DNA of 64,000 bases from Streptomyces sp. NBC_00663. GTDB lineage: Bacteria > Actinomycetota > Actinomycetes > Streptomycetales > Streptomycetaceae. The notes below the pieces were generated by a model. It was not told the origin of the DNA. It ran no database searches and saw nothing but the letters and a program-made list of their open reading frames with translations. The position numbers were made by a program, and so were the translations under genes. This document shows, piece after piece, positions 8,374-20,670 of the stretch (the stretch's first letter is position 1; every line of letters starts with the position of its first letter). The stretch is taken from NCBI RefSeq assembly GCF_036226885.1, contig NZ_CP109027.1, positions 2,356,001 to 2,420,000 of the forward strand. The letters run 5' to 3'.

Positions 8374-8964
8374 TCACACCGGATACGCCCCCTGAAAGGC
8401 GAGCCGCTCCTCCGCCCCCTCCCCCACGTCCGTCAGCAGGTCGTCGAGGTCGAGGAACTCCTCCCACGCCGTCCGTCCGCTCGCCTCGGCCAGCGCGCCG
8501 ACCACCAGGTCCTCCAGCTCCGGTACCCGTTTGTTCTTCCATGCCTTGTCGGCCAGGCTGACCAGCAGATCCTCGATGGTCACGGCCGGCGCGGTCCAGC
8601 TCGCGTGGGTGGCGGCGAACCGGGCCAGATGCGGGGCGACGCCGTGGGCCAGCAGCAGTTCCCGCCCGGCCGCCTCGTGCGCCGAACCGGGGCCGGACAG
8701 TTCGGCGGTGTGCACGGACTTGCCTATGTCGTGCGTGGCCGCGCCGAACAGCACGGCCTCGCGGTCCAGCGGGAGTTGAGGGTGCTGTCGCGCCAGCCAC
8801 TCCACGAGCCCGTACGCCACGTCGTGCACCGCCCTCAGGTGCGCGGCCAGCCGGGGCGGCGCGTCCAGCGCGCGCAGGAGCTCCGCCGCCCGGTCCGGCA
8901 GCGGGCGCAGGGGTGGGTCGCCGGGGTCGTGCAGGGCGCGGTGGAGGGGGTCGCGGGAGGTCAC
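8374..8964 (-). CDS. HD domain phosphohydrolase
   Basis: Predicted metal-dependent phosphohydrolase of 196 residues. The HD metal motif is seen as RAVHDVAYGLVEWL and FGAATHDIGKSVHT (His-Asp pair), followed by HEAAGRELLLAHGVAPHLARFAATHASW, with the later His ligands, and SLADKAWKNKR (Asp). This matches small HDIG-type proteins acting on nucleotides or phosphorylated metabolites; the substrate is unknown. GTG start at 8964 has no clear ribosome site. Tail-to-tail with the Uma2 gene, 18 bases apart. Confidence 0.8.
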   Translation of the reverse strand: MTSRDPLHRALHDPGDPPLRPLPDRAAELLRALDAPPRLAAHLRAVHDVAYGLVEWLARQHPQLPLDREAVLFGAATHDIGKSVHTAELSGPGSAHEAAGRELLLAHGVAPHLARFAATHASWTAPAVTIEDLLVSLADKAWKNKRVPELEDLVVGALAEASGRTAWEEFLDLDDLLTDVGEGAEERLAFQGAYPV

Positions 8965-9006
8965 GCGGAAAGGGTACGGCTATGGCGGGGGCCGCCAGCT
9001 CCGGTC

Positions 9007-9381
9007 TCAGGGCCAGGTGTTGGCGTGTGCCGCGAAGGTCTCGGGGTCGCTGTGCACCGGGATCACGCAGACCAGGTGTCCGCCGGGTGCGCGCAGCACA
9101 TGGCACTCCAGCCACTGGGACACCTCGACCGCGCCGAGGGACAACAGACGGGCGGTCTCGGCCGCTACGTCGTCCGTCTCGATGTCGATGTGGAGCCGCG
9201 GCGCGTCATCGACGGCCTGAACCGCGGTGACCAGACCCGGCAGAGCGCCGTGCAGGACCGTGAACTGCGGTTCGGCGACATCCTGTTGTGCCGGGACACC
9301 GAGCGCGGCGGACCAGAAGGCGGAGGCGGCCTCGGGCTCGGGGGTGTCGATGATGGCGGCGTAGACGCGGCTGCGATGCAT
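9007..9381 (-). CDS. VOC family protein (glyoxalase/dioxygenase fold)
   Basis: 124-residue vicinal-oxygen-chelate fold protein. Starts MHRSRVYAAIIDTPEPEAASAFWSAALG, the usual first beta-alpha-beta unit, with LHIDIETDDVAAETARLLSLGA and LRAPGGHLVCVIPV typical of the second module. These small single-domain members often bind small molecules or detoxify them; no specific substrate is indicated. Start ATG 9381 chosen by homology to the fold; no strong ribosome site. Lies 42 bases downstream of the HD gene's start, on the same strand. Confidence 0.8.
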   Translation of the reverse strand: MHRSRVYAAIIDTPEPEAASAFWSAALGVPAQQDVAEPQFTVLHGALPGLVTAVQAVDDAPRLHIDIETDDVAAETARLLSLGAVEVSQWLECHVLRAPGGHLVCVIPVHSDPETFAAHANTWP

Positions 9382-9808
9382 GAGCGGCACGGTAGCCGAG
9401 GTAACCGGGTCGGCGATCTCAACGGCCGGGTGGATGCCCGGGGTTCCGCGCCGCACACCGCCTACCGGCGCCAACTCCCTGCCCCCGTCAAGCCCGGGGC
9501 TCCCCACGCCACGCAGCCCTCCCGCCCCACCGAGGCCAACTCCCCTCCCTGCCAAGCCAACCCCCTGGCCCTCCGAAGCCGACCAGCCGCACCAAGCCCA
9601 CTCCCCGACCCACCGAGCCGACCACCCAACCCGTCGAGGCCGACTCCCCGCCCCGCCCCCAAGCCGACCACCCAACCCGCCAGACTGCCCCCACCCATCA
9701 AGCCCACCACCCAACCCCGACCCGCCGAGGCCCCCCCGGCGCCGTCACCCCGGAGTTCCCCGTCCCCCTCCCCTCCCCGCCCCCGCGCCACCACCAGCGC
9801 CCGCTCCC
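9382..9808. other. C-rich, low-complexity gene-free stretch
   Basis: 427 bases with no credible gene. The plus strand is C/A-rich and G-poor, with a decayed repeat CCGACCACCCAACCCG near 9618, 9664 and (as a variant) 9703. Reading frames here are Pro-rich and lack a ribosome site. On the minus strand 9748-9784 holds six runs of four or five G with 1-6 base loops, a strong G-quadruplex candidate just after the histidine kinase stop. Confidence 0.5.
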
Positions 9809-11325
9809 TCACACCACCTGCCCCGCCCGTGCCCCCTCCCCCGAGCGCGTCGCCGGTGTCGGTGTCGGTGTCGGTGTCGGGGCTTCCTGTGTCAGGGGCA
9901 GTCGTACCGTGAACTCTGTTCGTCCCGGCATGCTCTCCACGTCGATGCGGCCGGCGTGCGCTGTTGTGATCGCCGCGACGATGGCGAGGCCCAGGCCCGA
10001 GCCTCCGGATCTGGGGTCCACGCGGGTGCGGGAGGCGTCGGCGCGGGTGAAGCGTTCGAAGACCGTCGGGAGGAGGGCGGGCGGGATGCCGGGGCCGTTG
10101 TCGTGGATGCGTACCAGGCAGTGGGCGGCCCTCGTCTCCACGACCGCGACGACCCTCGTGCCCGGGGGCGTGTGCACGCGCGCGTTGGCCAGCAGGTTGG
10201 CCACCACCTGGTGCAGGCGGGCCTCGTCGCCGATGACCAACGGGGCCGCGTCGAGGCGGAGTTCGAGCTGCCAGTCATGGCTGTCCCCGGCGGCCCGCGC
10301 GTCCCACACCGCCTCGGCGACCAGCGCGGCGACATCGACCTCGGTGGAGTGCAGCGGGCGGCCCTCGTCGAGCCGGGCCAGCAGGAGCAGGTCCTCGACG
10401 AGGCCGGTCATGCGCGCCGACTCGGCCGAGACACGGCGCCAGGCCGTGCCCGGTTCGATGCGGTCGGTGCCGCGGTTCATGAGTTCCGCGTAGCCCGCGA
10501 TCGAGGCGAGCGGGGTGCGGAGTTCATGGCTGGCGTCGGACAGGAAGCGGCGCATCCGTTCCTCCGTGCGCTGGCGTTCCGTGAGCGACGACTCCACGTG
10601 GTCGATCATGCGGTTCAGCGCCGCGCCGACCTGACCGGCCTCGCTGTCGGGGTCGGTGTCGCGTTCGGGGACACGGGTCAGCCCGCCCACCTCGCCACTG
10701 CCGAGCGGGGCGCGGGAGACCTCGACGGCGGTGCCGGCGACCCGGCCGAGGGGTCGCAGCTGGCGTCGGATGACGACCGCGCACACACAGCCGGCGGCGG
10801 TGAGCCCGACGCCCGCGATGGCCACCTCGGCGATGAGCATGCCGCGGATCATCCGCTGCACGTCGTCCATCGGGATGCCTACGAGGACCCGTACGCCGTC
10901 CTTGTCGACCGCGGTGATCCGGTACGTGCCGAGCCCGGGGAGGGTCCGGGTGTGCATCGATCCGTCGGCCTCGATGCCCGCGAGGGCGGCGCGCTGGTCG
11001 GCGGTGAGCTGCTGGGTCGTGTACGCGCGGGCCACGACCGCGGCGCTGAGGATGTCGCCGTCGTCGTCGAGCCTGGCGGCGATCATGCCGGTCGGGTGGC
11101 CCTGTTCGTGCAGGAAGCCGAGGTCGGCCTGGAGTTGGGGCTGCAACGCGGCACCGCCCAGACAGCGCGCGACGGAGTTCTCGACGTGGTCGTCCAAGTT
11201 GCCGTACAGATAGGCACGTTGGACGAACACGGTGGTGAGTGCCATGGCCGCGCAGACGGCGACCAGGGCGAGAGAGATGAACAGGAGCAGGCGCGAGCGC
11301 ATCGAGCGCAGTCGCCGTCGGGCGG

Positions 11326-11329
<4 letters not shown>
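9809..11329 (-). CDS. Sensor histidine kinase (HAMP, HisKA, HATPase)
   Basis: Membrane sensor kinase of a two-component pair, 506 residues. TM1 is about residues 13-33, an extracellular sensor domain follows to ~160, then TM2 (LIAEVAIAGVGLTAAGCVCAVVI). A HAMP linker leads to the H-box FLSDASHELRTPLASIAGYAE (His268), then N-box LLANARVHTPPG, G1 HDNGPGIP, F-box VFERF and G2 GGSGLGLAI. The C-terminus has a PTPTPTPTP tail from four copies of a GGTGTC hexamer, a length-variable repeat. Starts within the response regulator stop (ATGA), so the two are translationally coupled. Signal unknown. Confidence 0.92.
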
Positions 11330-12051
<722 letters not shown>

Positions 12052-12202
12052 GTCCCGATCGTGTCCCGGTCCGCTGAGGGAATCCTGTGTTCCACCTGAG
12101 GATGCGTGATGACCTGGGATTTCCGCGGGCGGAGACGCTTCGGGTACGGGGAAGGGCCATGCCCCCGTCACCGGGAACACGGCCCTCACAAGCCCCTGGG
12201 GA

Positions 12203-15002
<2,800 letters not shown>

Positions 15003-15005
<3 letters not shown>

Positions 15006-15030
15006 GTAACCCTTACTGCCGAAGAGGCAA
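15003..15030 (-). promoter_or_regulatory. Putative aconitase promoter
   Basis: Minus-strand TTGCCT (15025-15030) and TACCTA (15003-15008), 16 bases apart. Confidence 0.35.
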
Positions 15031-15060
15031 TACGGGCGGCTGCGGTGCGCCTGGGCAGAT

Positions 15061-15076
15061 ATCTCGATGTCGAGAT
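15061..15076. promoter_or_regulatory. ATCTC-N6-GAGAT palindrome, copy 1 (aconitase side)
   Basis: ATCTCGATGTCGAGAT; arms extend one base each side (TATCTCGA-TG-TCGAGATA). Located upstream of the predicted aconitase -35, an activator-like position. Same architecture recurs at 15547-15562. 15077-15300 otherwise shows no gene. Confidence 0.5.
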
Positions 15077-15300
15077 AACTCTAGTACACGGGGGCTGGAT
15101 GGTCATGCCCCGCCTCCGTTTGTGACGTCCCACACGGCCAGGGTCACCCGGCGATTATCAGACGGAACGGGACCATCGGCGCGGGAAGCGGCCGAGCCCC
15201 CTCGGCGCCGGTCATCCACGAAGCGTGCGTCGCGTCGGCCATCAGTACGCCAAGTCGGGGTAACCGACAGGTACGTTCCGCGACTCCGACGGGAGGCAAG

Positions 15301-15501
15301 ATGCCCCTCACGTTCCGCAAGAGTTTCCGGATCCTTCCCGGCGTACGGCTGAACATCAACCGGCGCTCCTGGTCCATCACCACCGGTGGCGGCAGCCACG
15401 GACCGAAGCACACCCACAGCAGCACCGGACGTCGTACGACATCGGTGGATTTGCCCGGACCCTTCGGCTGGCGCCGCACCCGTAATGCCAGGCGGCATTG
15501 A
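15301..15501 (+). CDS. DUF4236 domain-containing small protein
   Basis: 66 residues. MPLTFRKSFRILPGVRLNINRRSWSITTGG is the DUF4236 signature (a short beta-rich protein starting M-x-F-R-K-S-F-x-I-x-PG-V-R-L-N), ending in the usual GPFGWRRTRNARRH-like basic tail. Function of the family is unknown. GGGAGG precedes the ATG at ideal spacing. Lies between aconitase and the XRE-MurA gene. Confidence 0.85.
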   Translation: MPLTFRKSFRILPGVRLNINRRSWSITTGGGSHGPKHTHSSTGRRTTSVDLPGPFGWRRTRNARRH

Positions 15502-15546
15502 CGCACCATCAGGTCCGTCACCCGAACGGCCCCCACGGAATGCGCC

Positions 15547-15562
15547 ATCTCATATCTGAGAT
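15547..15562. promoter_or_regulatory. ATCTC-N6-GAGAT palindrome, copy 2 (XRE-MurA side)
   Basis: ATCTCATATCTGAGAT, 12 bases before the XRE-MurA ATG, so a bound protein would block initiation. Same arms and spacing as the site at 15061-15076 upstream of aconitase; autoregulation by the fused HTH is a natural idea. Confidence 0.5.
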
Positions 15563-15574
15563 AGCCTCAACCCC

Positions 15575-17104
15575 ATGGCAGACGATTACCTCGTACGCAT
15601 CGGCAAGCTCATCCGTGACGCCCGGCAACACCGTGGCTGGACACAGTCGCAACTCGCGGAGGCTCTCGGCACCAGCCAGAGCGCCGTGAACCGCATCGAG
15701 CGGGGCAACCAGAACATCAGCCTTGAGATGATCGCTCGAATCGGTGAAGCCCTGGAGAGCGAGATCGTCTCTCTGGGCTACGCGGGCCCGATGCATCTGC
15801 GAGTCGTCGGCGGGCGCCGGCTCTCCGGCGCCATCGACGTCAAGACCAGCAAGAACGCGTGCGTGGCCCTGCTGTGCGCCTCACTGCTCAACAAGGGGCG
15901 CACGGTGCTGCGCCGGGTCGCCCGCATCGAGGAGGTCTACCGCCTTCTGGAGGTGCTCAACTCCATCGGCGTACGCACCCGCTGGATCAACGAGGGCGTC
16001 GACCTGGAGATCGTGCCGCCGGCCGCGCTGGACATGGACGCGATCGACGCGGACGCGGCCCGCCGCACCCGCTCGATCATCATGTTCCTCGGCCCGCTGC
16101 TGCACCGCATGGACGGCTTCAAACTGCCGTACGCCGGCGGCTGCGACCTCGGTACGAGGACCATCGAGCCGCACATGATCGCGCTGCGCCGGTTCGGCCT
16201 GGACATCGCGGCGACCGAGGGCCTCTACCACGCACGGGTGGACCGCTCGATCTCCCCCGACCGCCCGATCGTCCTGACCGAGCGCGGCGACACGGTGACC
16301 GAGAACGCGCTCCTGGCCGCCGCCCGGCACGACGGCGTGACCCTCATCCGCAACGCGTCCTCCAACTACATGGTCCAGGACCTCTGTTTCTTCCTGGAGG
16401 CGCTCGGCGTCAAGGTGGAGGGCATCGGCACCACGACCCTCACCGTGCACGGGGTGCCGACCATCGACGTCGACGTCGACTACTCCCCCTCCGAGGACCC
16501 GGTCGAGGCGATGAGCCTGCTGGCCGCCGCGGTGGTCACGGAGTCGGAGCTGACGGTCCGCCGGGTGCCCATCGAGTTCCTGGAGATCGAGCTGGCGGTC
16601 CTGGAGGAGATGGGCCTCGACCACGACCGCACGCCGGAGTACTTCGCCGACAACGGCCGCACCCGCCTGGTGGACCTCACCGTCCGCCCGAGCAAGCTCG
16701 AAGCCCCGATCGACAAGATCCACCCGATGCCGTTCCCGGGCCTCAACATCGACAACGTCCCGTTCTTCGCGGCCATCGCGGCCTCCGCGCAGGGCCAGAC
16801 GCTGATCCACGACTGGGTCTACGACAACCGCGCGATCTACCTCACGGACCTCAACCGCCTCGGCGGCCGGCTCCAACTCCTCGACCCGCACCGGGTACTG
16901 GTCGAGGGCCCGACCCGCTGGCGCGCCGCCGAGATGATGTGCCCGCCGGCGCTGCGCCCCGCGGTGGTCGTCCTGCTGGCGATGATGGCGGCGGAGGGCA
17001 CGTCGGTGCTGCGCAACGTCTACGTCATCAACCGCGGTTACGAGGACCTCGCCGAGCGCCTCAACACCATCGGAGCGCAGATCGAGATCTTCCGGGACAT
17101 CTGA
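15575..17104 (+). CDS. murA: XRE helix-turn-helix fused to UDP-GlcNAc 1-carboxyvinyltransferase-like (MurA) domain
   Basis: 509 residues: an XRE/Cro HTH at 1-65 (RGWTQSQLAEALGTSQSAVNRIERGNQNISLEMIARIGEAL) followed by a full EPSP-synthase-type MurA domain from about 74. MurA transfers enolpyruvate to UDP-GlcNAc, the first committed peptidoglycan step. Key residues persist: Lys93 (TSKNAC), loop Cys190 and Arg195 (GGCDLGTR), Arg487 (NRGYEDL). The region usually carrying the catalytic Asp reads PFPGLNIDN, so one Asp is present but alignment is uncertain. Streptomycetes normally have another plain MurA, so this may be a second enzyme or a sugar-nucleotide-sensing regulator. Followed by a strong terminator. 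Confidence 0.88.
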   Translation: MADDYLVRIGKLIRDARQHRGWTQSQLAEALGTSQSAVNRIERGNQNISLEMIARIGEALESEIVSLGYAGPMHLRVVGGRRLSGAIDVKTSKNACVALLCASLLNKGRTVLRRVARIEEVYRLLEVLNSIGVRTRWINEGVDLEIVPPAALDMDAIDADAARRTRSIIMFLGPLLHRMDGFKLPYAGGCDLGTRTIEPHMIALRRFGLDIAATEGLYHARVDRSISPDRPIVLTERGDTVTENALLAAARHDGVTLIRNASSNYMVQDLCFFLEALGVKVEGIGTTTLTVHGVPTIDVDVDYSPSEDPVEAMSLLAAAVVTESELTVRRVPIEFLEIELAVLEEMGLDHDRTPEYFADNGRTRLVDLTVRPSKLEAPIDKIHPMPFPGLNIDNVPFFAAIAASAQGQTLIHDWVYDNRAIYLTDLNRLGGRLQLLDPHRVLVEGPTRWRAAEMMCPPALRPAVVVLLAMMAAEGTSVLRNVYVINRGYEDLAERLNTIGAQIEIFRDI

Positions 17105-17120
17105 CAAACCTCCCAAGAAG

Positions 17121-17180
17121 CGCCGTCGCACCCCGCTTGACCTGCACTGATGCAGGTCAGGAAGGGGTGCGGCGGCGTTT
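17121..17180 (+). terminator. Long intrinsic terminator after the XRE-MurA gene
   Basis: CGCCGTCGCACCCC (17121-17134) pairs with GGGGTGCGGCGGCG (17164-17177); inside it GACCTGCA (17139-17146) pairs with TGCAGGTC (17151-17158) round a CTGA loop. TTT follows at 17178-17180. Confidence 0.85.
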
Positions 17181-17205
17181 CTGCGCCCTGCCCCTTCTTT
17201 GGTAA

Positions 17206-17235
17206 TTGACAGGGTACGAACGTACCTCTTAACGT
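17206..17235 (+). promoter_or_regulatory. Promoter of the CocE-led catabolic operon
   Basis: Consensus -35 TTGACA (17206-17211); -10 TTAACG/TAACGT at 17229-17235 after 17-18 bases. The spacer and -10 are covered by the operator at 17212-17239. Confidence 0.65.
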
Positions 17236-17239
17236 ACCC
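17212..17239. promoter_or_regulatory. TetR-type operator, copy 1
   Basis: 28-bp element with outer arms GGGTACG/CGTACCC and an inner perfect palindrome GGTACGAACGTACC (17213-17226). Its reverse complement matches the element at 23259-23286 at 26 of 28 positions, linking the operon to the TetR gene at its far end. Confidence 0.75.
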
Positions 17240-17281
17240 AAAGATGACGGGGCAACGCCGCCAGCTCAACGAGGAGCGCCG

Positions 17282-19030
17282 ATGCAGCACGTTTACGACA
17301 TAGACGTCCGGATTCCGATGCGTGACCGTGTGGCCCTGGCGGCCAACGTGTGGCATCCGGCGGAGGGGCAGGCTCCGACGCTGCTCGTGCGCCTGCCGTA
17401 CGGCAAGGACGCGGGCCTCGCCACCGCGGGCGGGGTCATGCCCGACCTCCTGGCTTTGCTGGAGGCCGGTTACGCGCTGGTGGTGCAGGACTGCCGGGGC
17501 ACCCACCGCTCGGAAGGCGAGTTCGTTCCGCATATGGCCGACCGGGCCGACGGCGAGGACACCGTCGCCTGGATCACTGACCAGCCGTGGTCGGACGGCA
17601 CGGTGGGCATGTACGGGCCGTCCTACCTCGGCATGGTTCAGTGGGAAACCGCCGTGACCGGCGCCCCCGGCCTCAAGGCGATCGCGCCGGCCTTCACCTC
17701 GATCGACAACTACGAGGCGCCCTGGTACGGCCCGGGCGGCGCGCTCTCACTGAGCCTGGTCACGCTGTGGAACGCCATGATGTACGCGGCCGACGCCCAG
17801 CGGTCCCTGGCGGCCGGCGAGGGCTCCGTGGACCAGCTGCAACAGCTCGGCCAGGCGCTGCTGTCCGCCGAGGCCCTCAACGAGGTGCTGCCGACGGCCG
17901 AGGTCCCGGTCCTGGCGGCGTACGGGAAGTGGTGGGACGACTGGATGGCCCACCCCGCCCACGACGAGTACTGGGACGCCATGGAGCTCACGCCCGAGCT
18001 CAAGAACGTCACCGCCCCGGCGCTCAACATCGGCGGCTGGTACGACCTGTACATCGGGCAGACCGTGCGCACCTACACCACCGCCCGCCAGCAGGCAGGC
18101 AGTGCGCAGGCACGTGACGGCCAGCGGCTGATCATCGGCCCGTGGGACCACGCCTCCTCGACCGGCGTCTATCCCGACCGCTCCTTCGGCCCGCTGGCCA
18201 GTGCGCAGATGATGGGCATGACCGGCCTGCATGTGAAGTTCTTCGACCGCTGGCTGCGGGGCGACACCAGTGCTCTGGACGACGTGGCACCCGTGAAGAT
18301 CTTCGTGATGGGCATCGACCAGTGGCGCGACGAGCAGGAGTGGCCGCTGCCCGACACGCGGTGGACCGACTACCACCTCACCAGCGCCGGCCACGCCAAC
18401 ACAGCGGACGGCGACGGCGCGTTGACGACCGAGCCGCCGACCAGCGTCGAGCACGACACCTACCTCTACGACCCACGCCGCCCGGTCCCCACGGCCGGCG
18501 GGGCGTCCATGCCGGTGACGCTGGAACTCTGCGGCCCGGTCGACCAGCGGACCGTCGCCGCCCGCGAGGACGTCCTGTGTTTCGCCAGCCCGGTGCTGGA
18601 GGAGGCTGTCGAGGTCACCGGTCCGGTCAGCCTGACCCTGTTCGTGTCCTCGTCGGCGGTGGACACCGACTTCACCGCCAAGCTCGTCGACGTCTTCCCC
18701 GACGGCAAGGCCATCAACCTGTGCGACGGGATCCTGCGCGCCCGCTACCGGGGCGGTCTCGCCACGGAAGAACTCATGGACCCCGGCACGGTCTACGAGA
18801 TCACCATCGACATGACCGCCACGTCCAACGTGTTCCTGCCCGGTCACCGCATCCGCGTGGACGTCTCCAGCAGCAACTTCCCCCGCTACGACCGCAACAC
18901 CAACACCGGCGGCGTCATCGCCCGGGAGACCGAGGAGCAGATGATTCCCGCGGTCAACCACATCCACCACGGACCGAACCACCCCAGCCGTCTGGTCCTG
19001 CCGATCATCGACCGCAAGGACCAGCGATGA
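17282..19030 (+). CDS. CocE/NonD family hydrolase (X-Pro dipeptidyl-peptidase S15 fold)
   Basis: 582-residue serine hydrolase. N-terminal alpha/beta hydrolase: VRIPMRDRVALAANVWHP, VVQDCRGTHRSEGEF, nucleophile elbow GMYGPSYLG, acid region GGWYDLY and the catalytic His in GPWDHASS. The C-terminal jelly-roll (PVTLELCGPVDQRT ... DFTAKLVDVFPDGKAINLCDG ... VDVSSSNFPRYDRN) is diagnostic of CocE-type esterases and glutaryl-acylases. Such enzymes split esters or amides. First gene of an operon whose next gene activates an acid to its CoA ester, so it probably releases that acid. GAGGAG-type site before ATG 17282. Substrate unknown. Confidence 0.9.
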   Translation: MQHVYDIDVRIPMRDRVALAANVWHPAEGQAPTLLVRLPYGKDAGLATAGGVMPDLLALLEAGYALVVQDCRGTHRSEGEFVPHMADRADGEDTVAWITDQPWSDGTVGMYGPSYLGMVQWETAVTGAPGLKAIAPAFTSIDNYEAPWYGPGGALSLSLVTLWNAMMYAADAQRSLAAGEGSVDQLQQLGQALLSAEALNEVLPTAEVPVLAAYGKWWDDWMAHPAHDEYWDAMELTPELKNVTAPALNIGGWYDLYIGQTVRTYTTARQQAGSAQARDGQRLIIGPWDHASSTGVYPDRSFGPLASAQMMGMTGLHVKFFDRWLRGDTSALDDVAPVKIFVMGIDQWRDEQEWPLPDTRWTDYHLTSAGHANTADGDGALTTEPPTSVEHDTYLYDPRRPVPTAGGASMPVTLELCGPVDQRTVAAREDVLCFASPVLEEAVEVTGPVSLTLFVSSSAVDTDFTAKLVDVFPDGKAINLCDGILRARYRGGLATEELMDPGTVYEITIDMTATSNVFLPGHRIRVDVSSSNFPRYDRNTNTGGVIARETEEQMIPAVNHIHHGPNHPSRLVLPIIDRKDQR

Positions 19031-20670
19031 GCGCCGCCGACCGGGTCGCCGAACTGACCGCGACGTTCGCGGGTCCCTCCCTCGACGTGGCCTGGCTGCT
19101 GTGCGACCGACACCCCGCCGACCGTGTGGCATTCACTGTTGTCGACGGCACTGGTGGAGCTTCCACGCTCACCTACGGCGAGCTCGCCGCGGACTCGCAC
19201 CGCTACGCCCAGGCGCTGCAAGGGCTCGGTGTCGGTTCGGGTGACCGAGTGGCGACCCTGATGGGCAAGGGCACCGATCTGGTCACCGTCGTCCTGGCGA
19301 TCTGGCGGCTGGGTGCGGTCCACGTCCCGCTGTTCACCGCGTTCGCGCCGCAGGCCATCGCCCTGCGCCTGGAAGGCTCGGGTGCGCACGTGGTGGTCGT
19401 CGACCCGGACCAGCGTCACAAACTCGACCCGGGCCCGGACATGCCGGACGATCCTCAGCGCCGTGTCGTGGTCACCGGAACCGGCACGTCGGGCGGTGAC
19501 GTGTCGCTGGCCGACCTCGTCGCGGCCGCGTCGCCGGAACCGGTGCCCGCCGTCACCACCACCGGGGACGGGCCGCTGGTGCACATGTTCACCTCCGGCA
19601 CCACCGGCAAGCCCAAGGGCGTCATCCACCCCGTCTCCTACATCGCCGGATGGCAGGTCTACCTGGAGTACGGCCTGGGTGTCACCCGGGACAGTAGCTA
19701 CTGGTGCGCGGCCGACCCCGGCTGGGCCTACGGGCTGTACGCGGCCATCGTCGCCCCGATGGCCGCCGGCATCCCCAGCCTCCTGCTGTCCGGCGGGTTC
19801 TCGGCCGAGACGACCTGGCGCACCCTCGTCGACCACCAGGTCACCGACTTCACCGCCGCCCCCACCGTCTACCGGGGGCTGCGCTCCTCGACGGCGCCGG
19901 TACCGCAAGGGCTGCGGCTGCAACGGGCGTCCAGCGCGGGCGAGCCCCTGACTCCTGAGGTCAACGAGTGGGCCGGCGCCGCGCTGGGCCTGGCCGTGCA
20001 CGACCACTTCGGCCAGACCGAGGTCGGCATGCCCCTGGCCAACCCCCACCATCGCGACCTCGCCCGCCCTCTCAAGCCCGGATCGATGGGCCGACCGCTG
20101 CCCGGCTGGAGCCTCACCGTCCTGGCCAACGACAAGGACGAGCCCGCCGGACCAGACGTGCTCGGCCGGGTCGCGATCGACGTCGCAGCGAGCCCGCTGA
20201 TGACCTTCCGCGACTACCAGATCCCAGGCCAGAGCGACGCCAAGTTCACCGCCGGCGGCCGCTATTACCTCACCGGCGACGCCGGGCGCCTCGACGCCGA
20301 CGGCGACTTCTTCTTCTCCTCCCGCGACGACGACGTCATCATCATGGCCGGCTACCGGATCGGGCCGTTCGAGATCGAGAGCGTCCTCGCCCAGCACCCC
20401 GCGGTCGCCGAGTGCAGCGTCATCGGCGCACCCGACGCCGTCCGCGGCGAGGTCATCGAGGCGTACGTCGTCCTGCGCGACGGCAACGAAGCCTCACCGG
20501 AACTGGCCGCCGAACTCCAGCAGTTGGTCAAGACCCGCTACGCCGCCCACGCCTACCCGCGCACGATCCACTTCATCGACACCCTGCCCAAGACCCCCAG
20601 CGGCAAGACCCAGCGCTACCTGCTGCGCAGCCGCCGACGCACCGAACTCGCCACCCGAGAGACACAGTGA
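19027..20670 (+). CDS. AMP-binding acyl-CoA synthetase
   Basis: ANL-superfamily acid:CoA ligase, 547 residues. AMP-binding P-loop FTSGTTGKPKGVIHP, substrate region HDHFGQTEVGMP, hinge YYLTGDAGRLDADGDFFFSSRDDDVIIMAGYRIGPFEIES, and the C-terminal lysine in TPSGKTQRYLL are all intact. It resembles propionyl/medium-chain-type acyl-CoA synthetases. ATG overlaps the hydrolase stop (ATGA). Likely converts the acid freed by the CocE enzyme into a CoA thioester for the hydratase and dehydrogenase downstream; the exact acid cannot be read from sequence. Confidence 0.92.
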   Translation: MSAADRVAELTATFAGPSLDVAWLLCDRHPADRVAFTVVDGTGGASTLTYGELAADSHRYAQALQGLGVGSGDRVATLMGKGTDLVTVVLAIWRLGAVHVPLFTAFAPQAIALRLEGSGAHVVVVDPDQRHKLDPGPDMPDDPQRRVVVTGTGTSGGDVSLADLVAAASPEPVPAVTTTGDGPLVHMFTSGTTGKPKGVIHPVSYIAGWQVYLEYGLGVTRDSSYWCAADPGWAYGLYAAIVAPMAAGIPSLLLSGGFSAETTWRTLVDHQVTDFTAAPTVYRGLRSSTAPVPQGLRLQRASSAGEPLTPEVNEWAGAALGLAVHDHFGQTEVGMPLANPHHRDLARPLKPGSMGRPLPGWSLTVLANDKDEPAGPDVLGRVAIDVAASPLMTFRDYQIPGQSDAKFTAGGRYYLTGDAGRLDADGDFFFSSRDDDVIIMAGYRIGPFEIESVLAQHPAVAECSVIGAPDAVRGEVIEAYVVLRDGNEASPELAAELQQLVKTRYAAHAYPRTIHFIDTLPKTPSGKTQRYLLRSRRRTELATRETQ

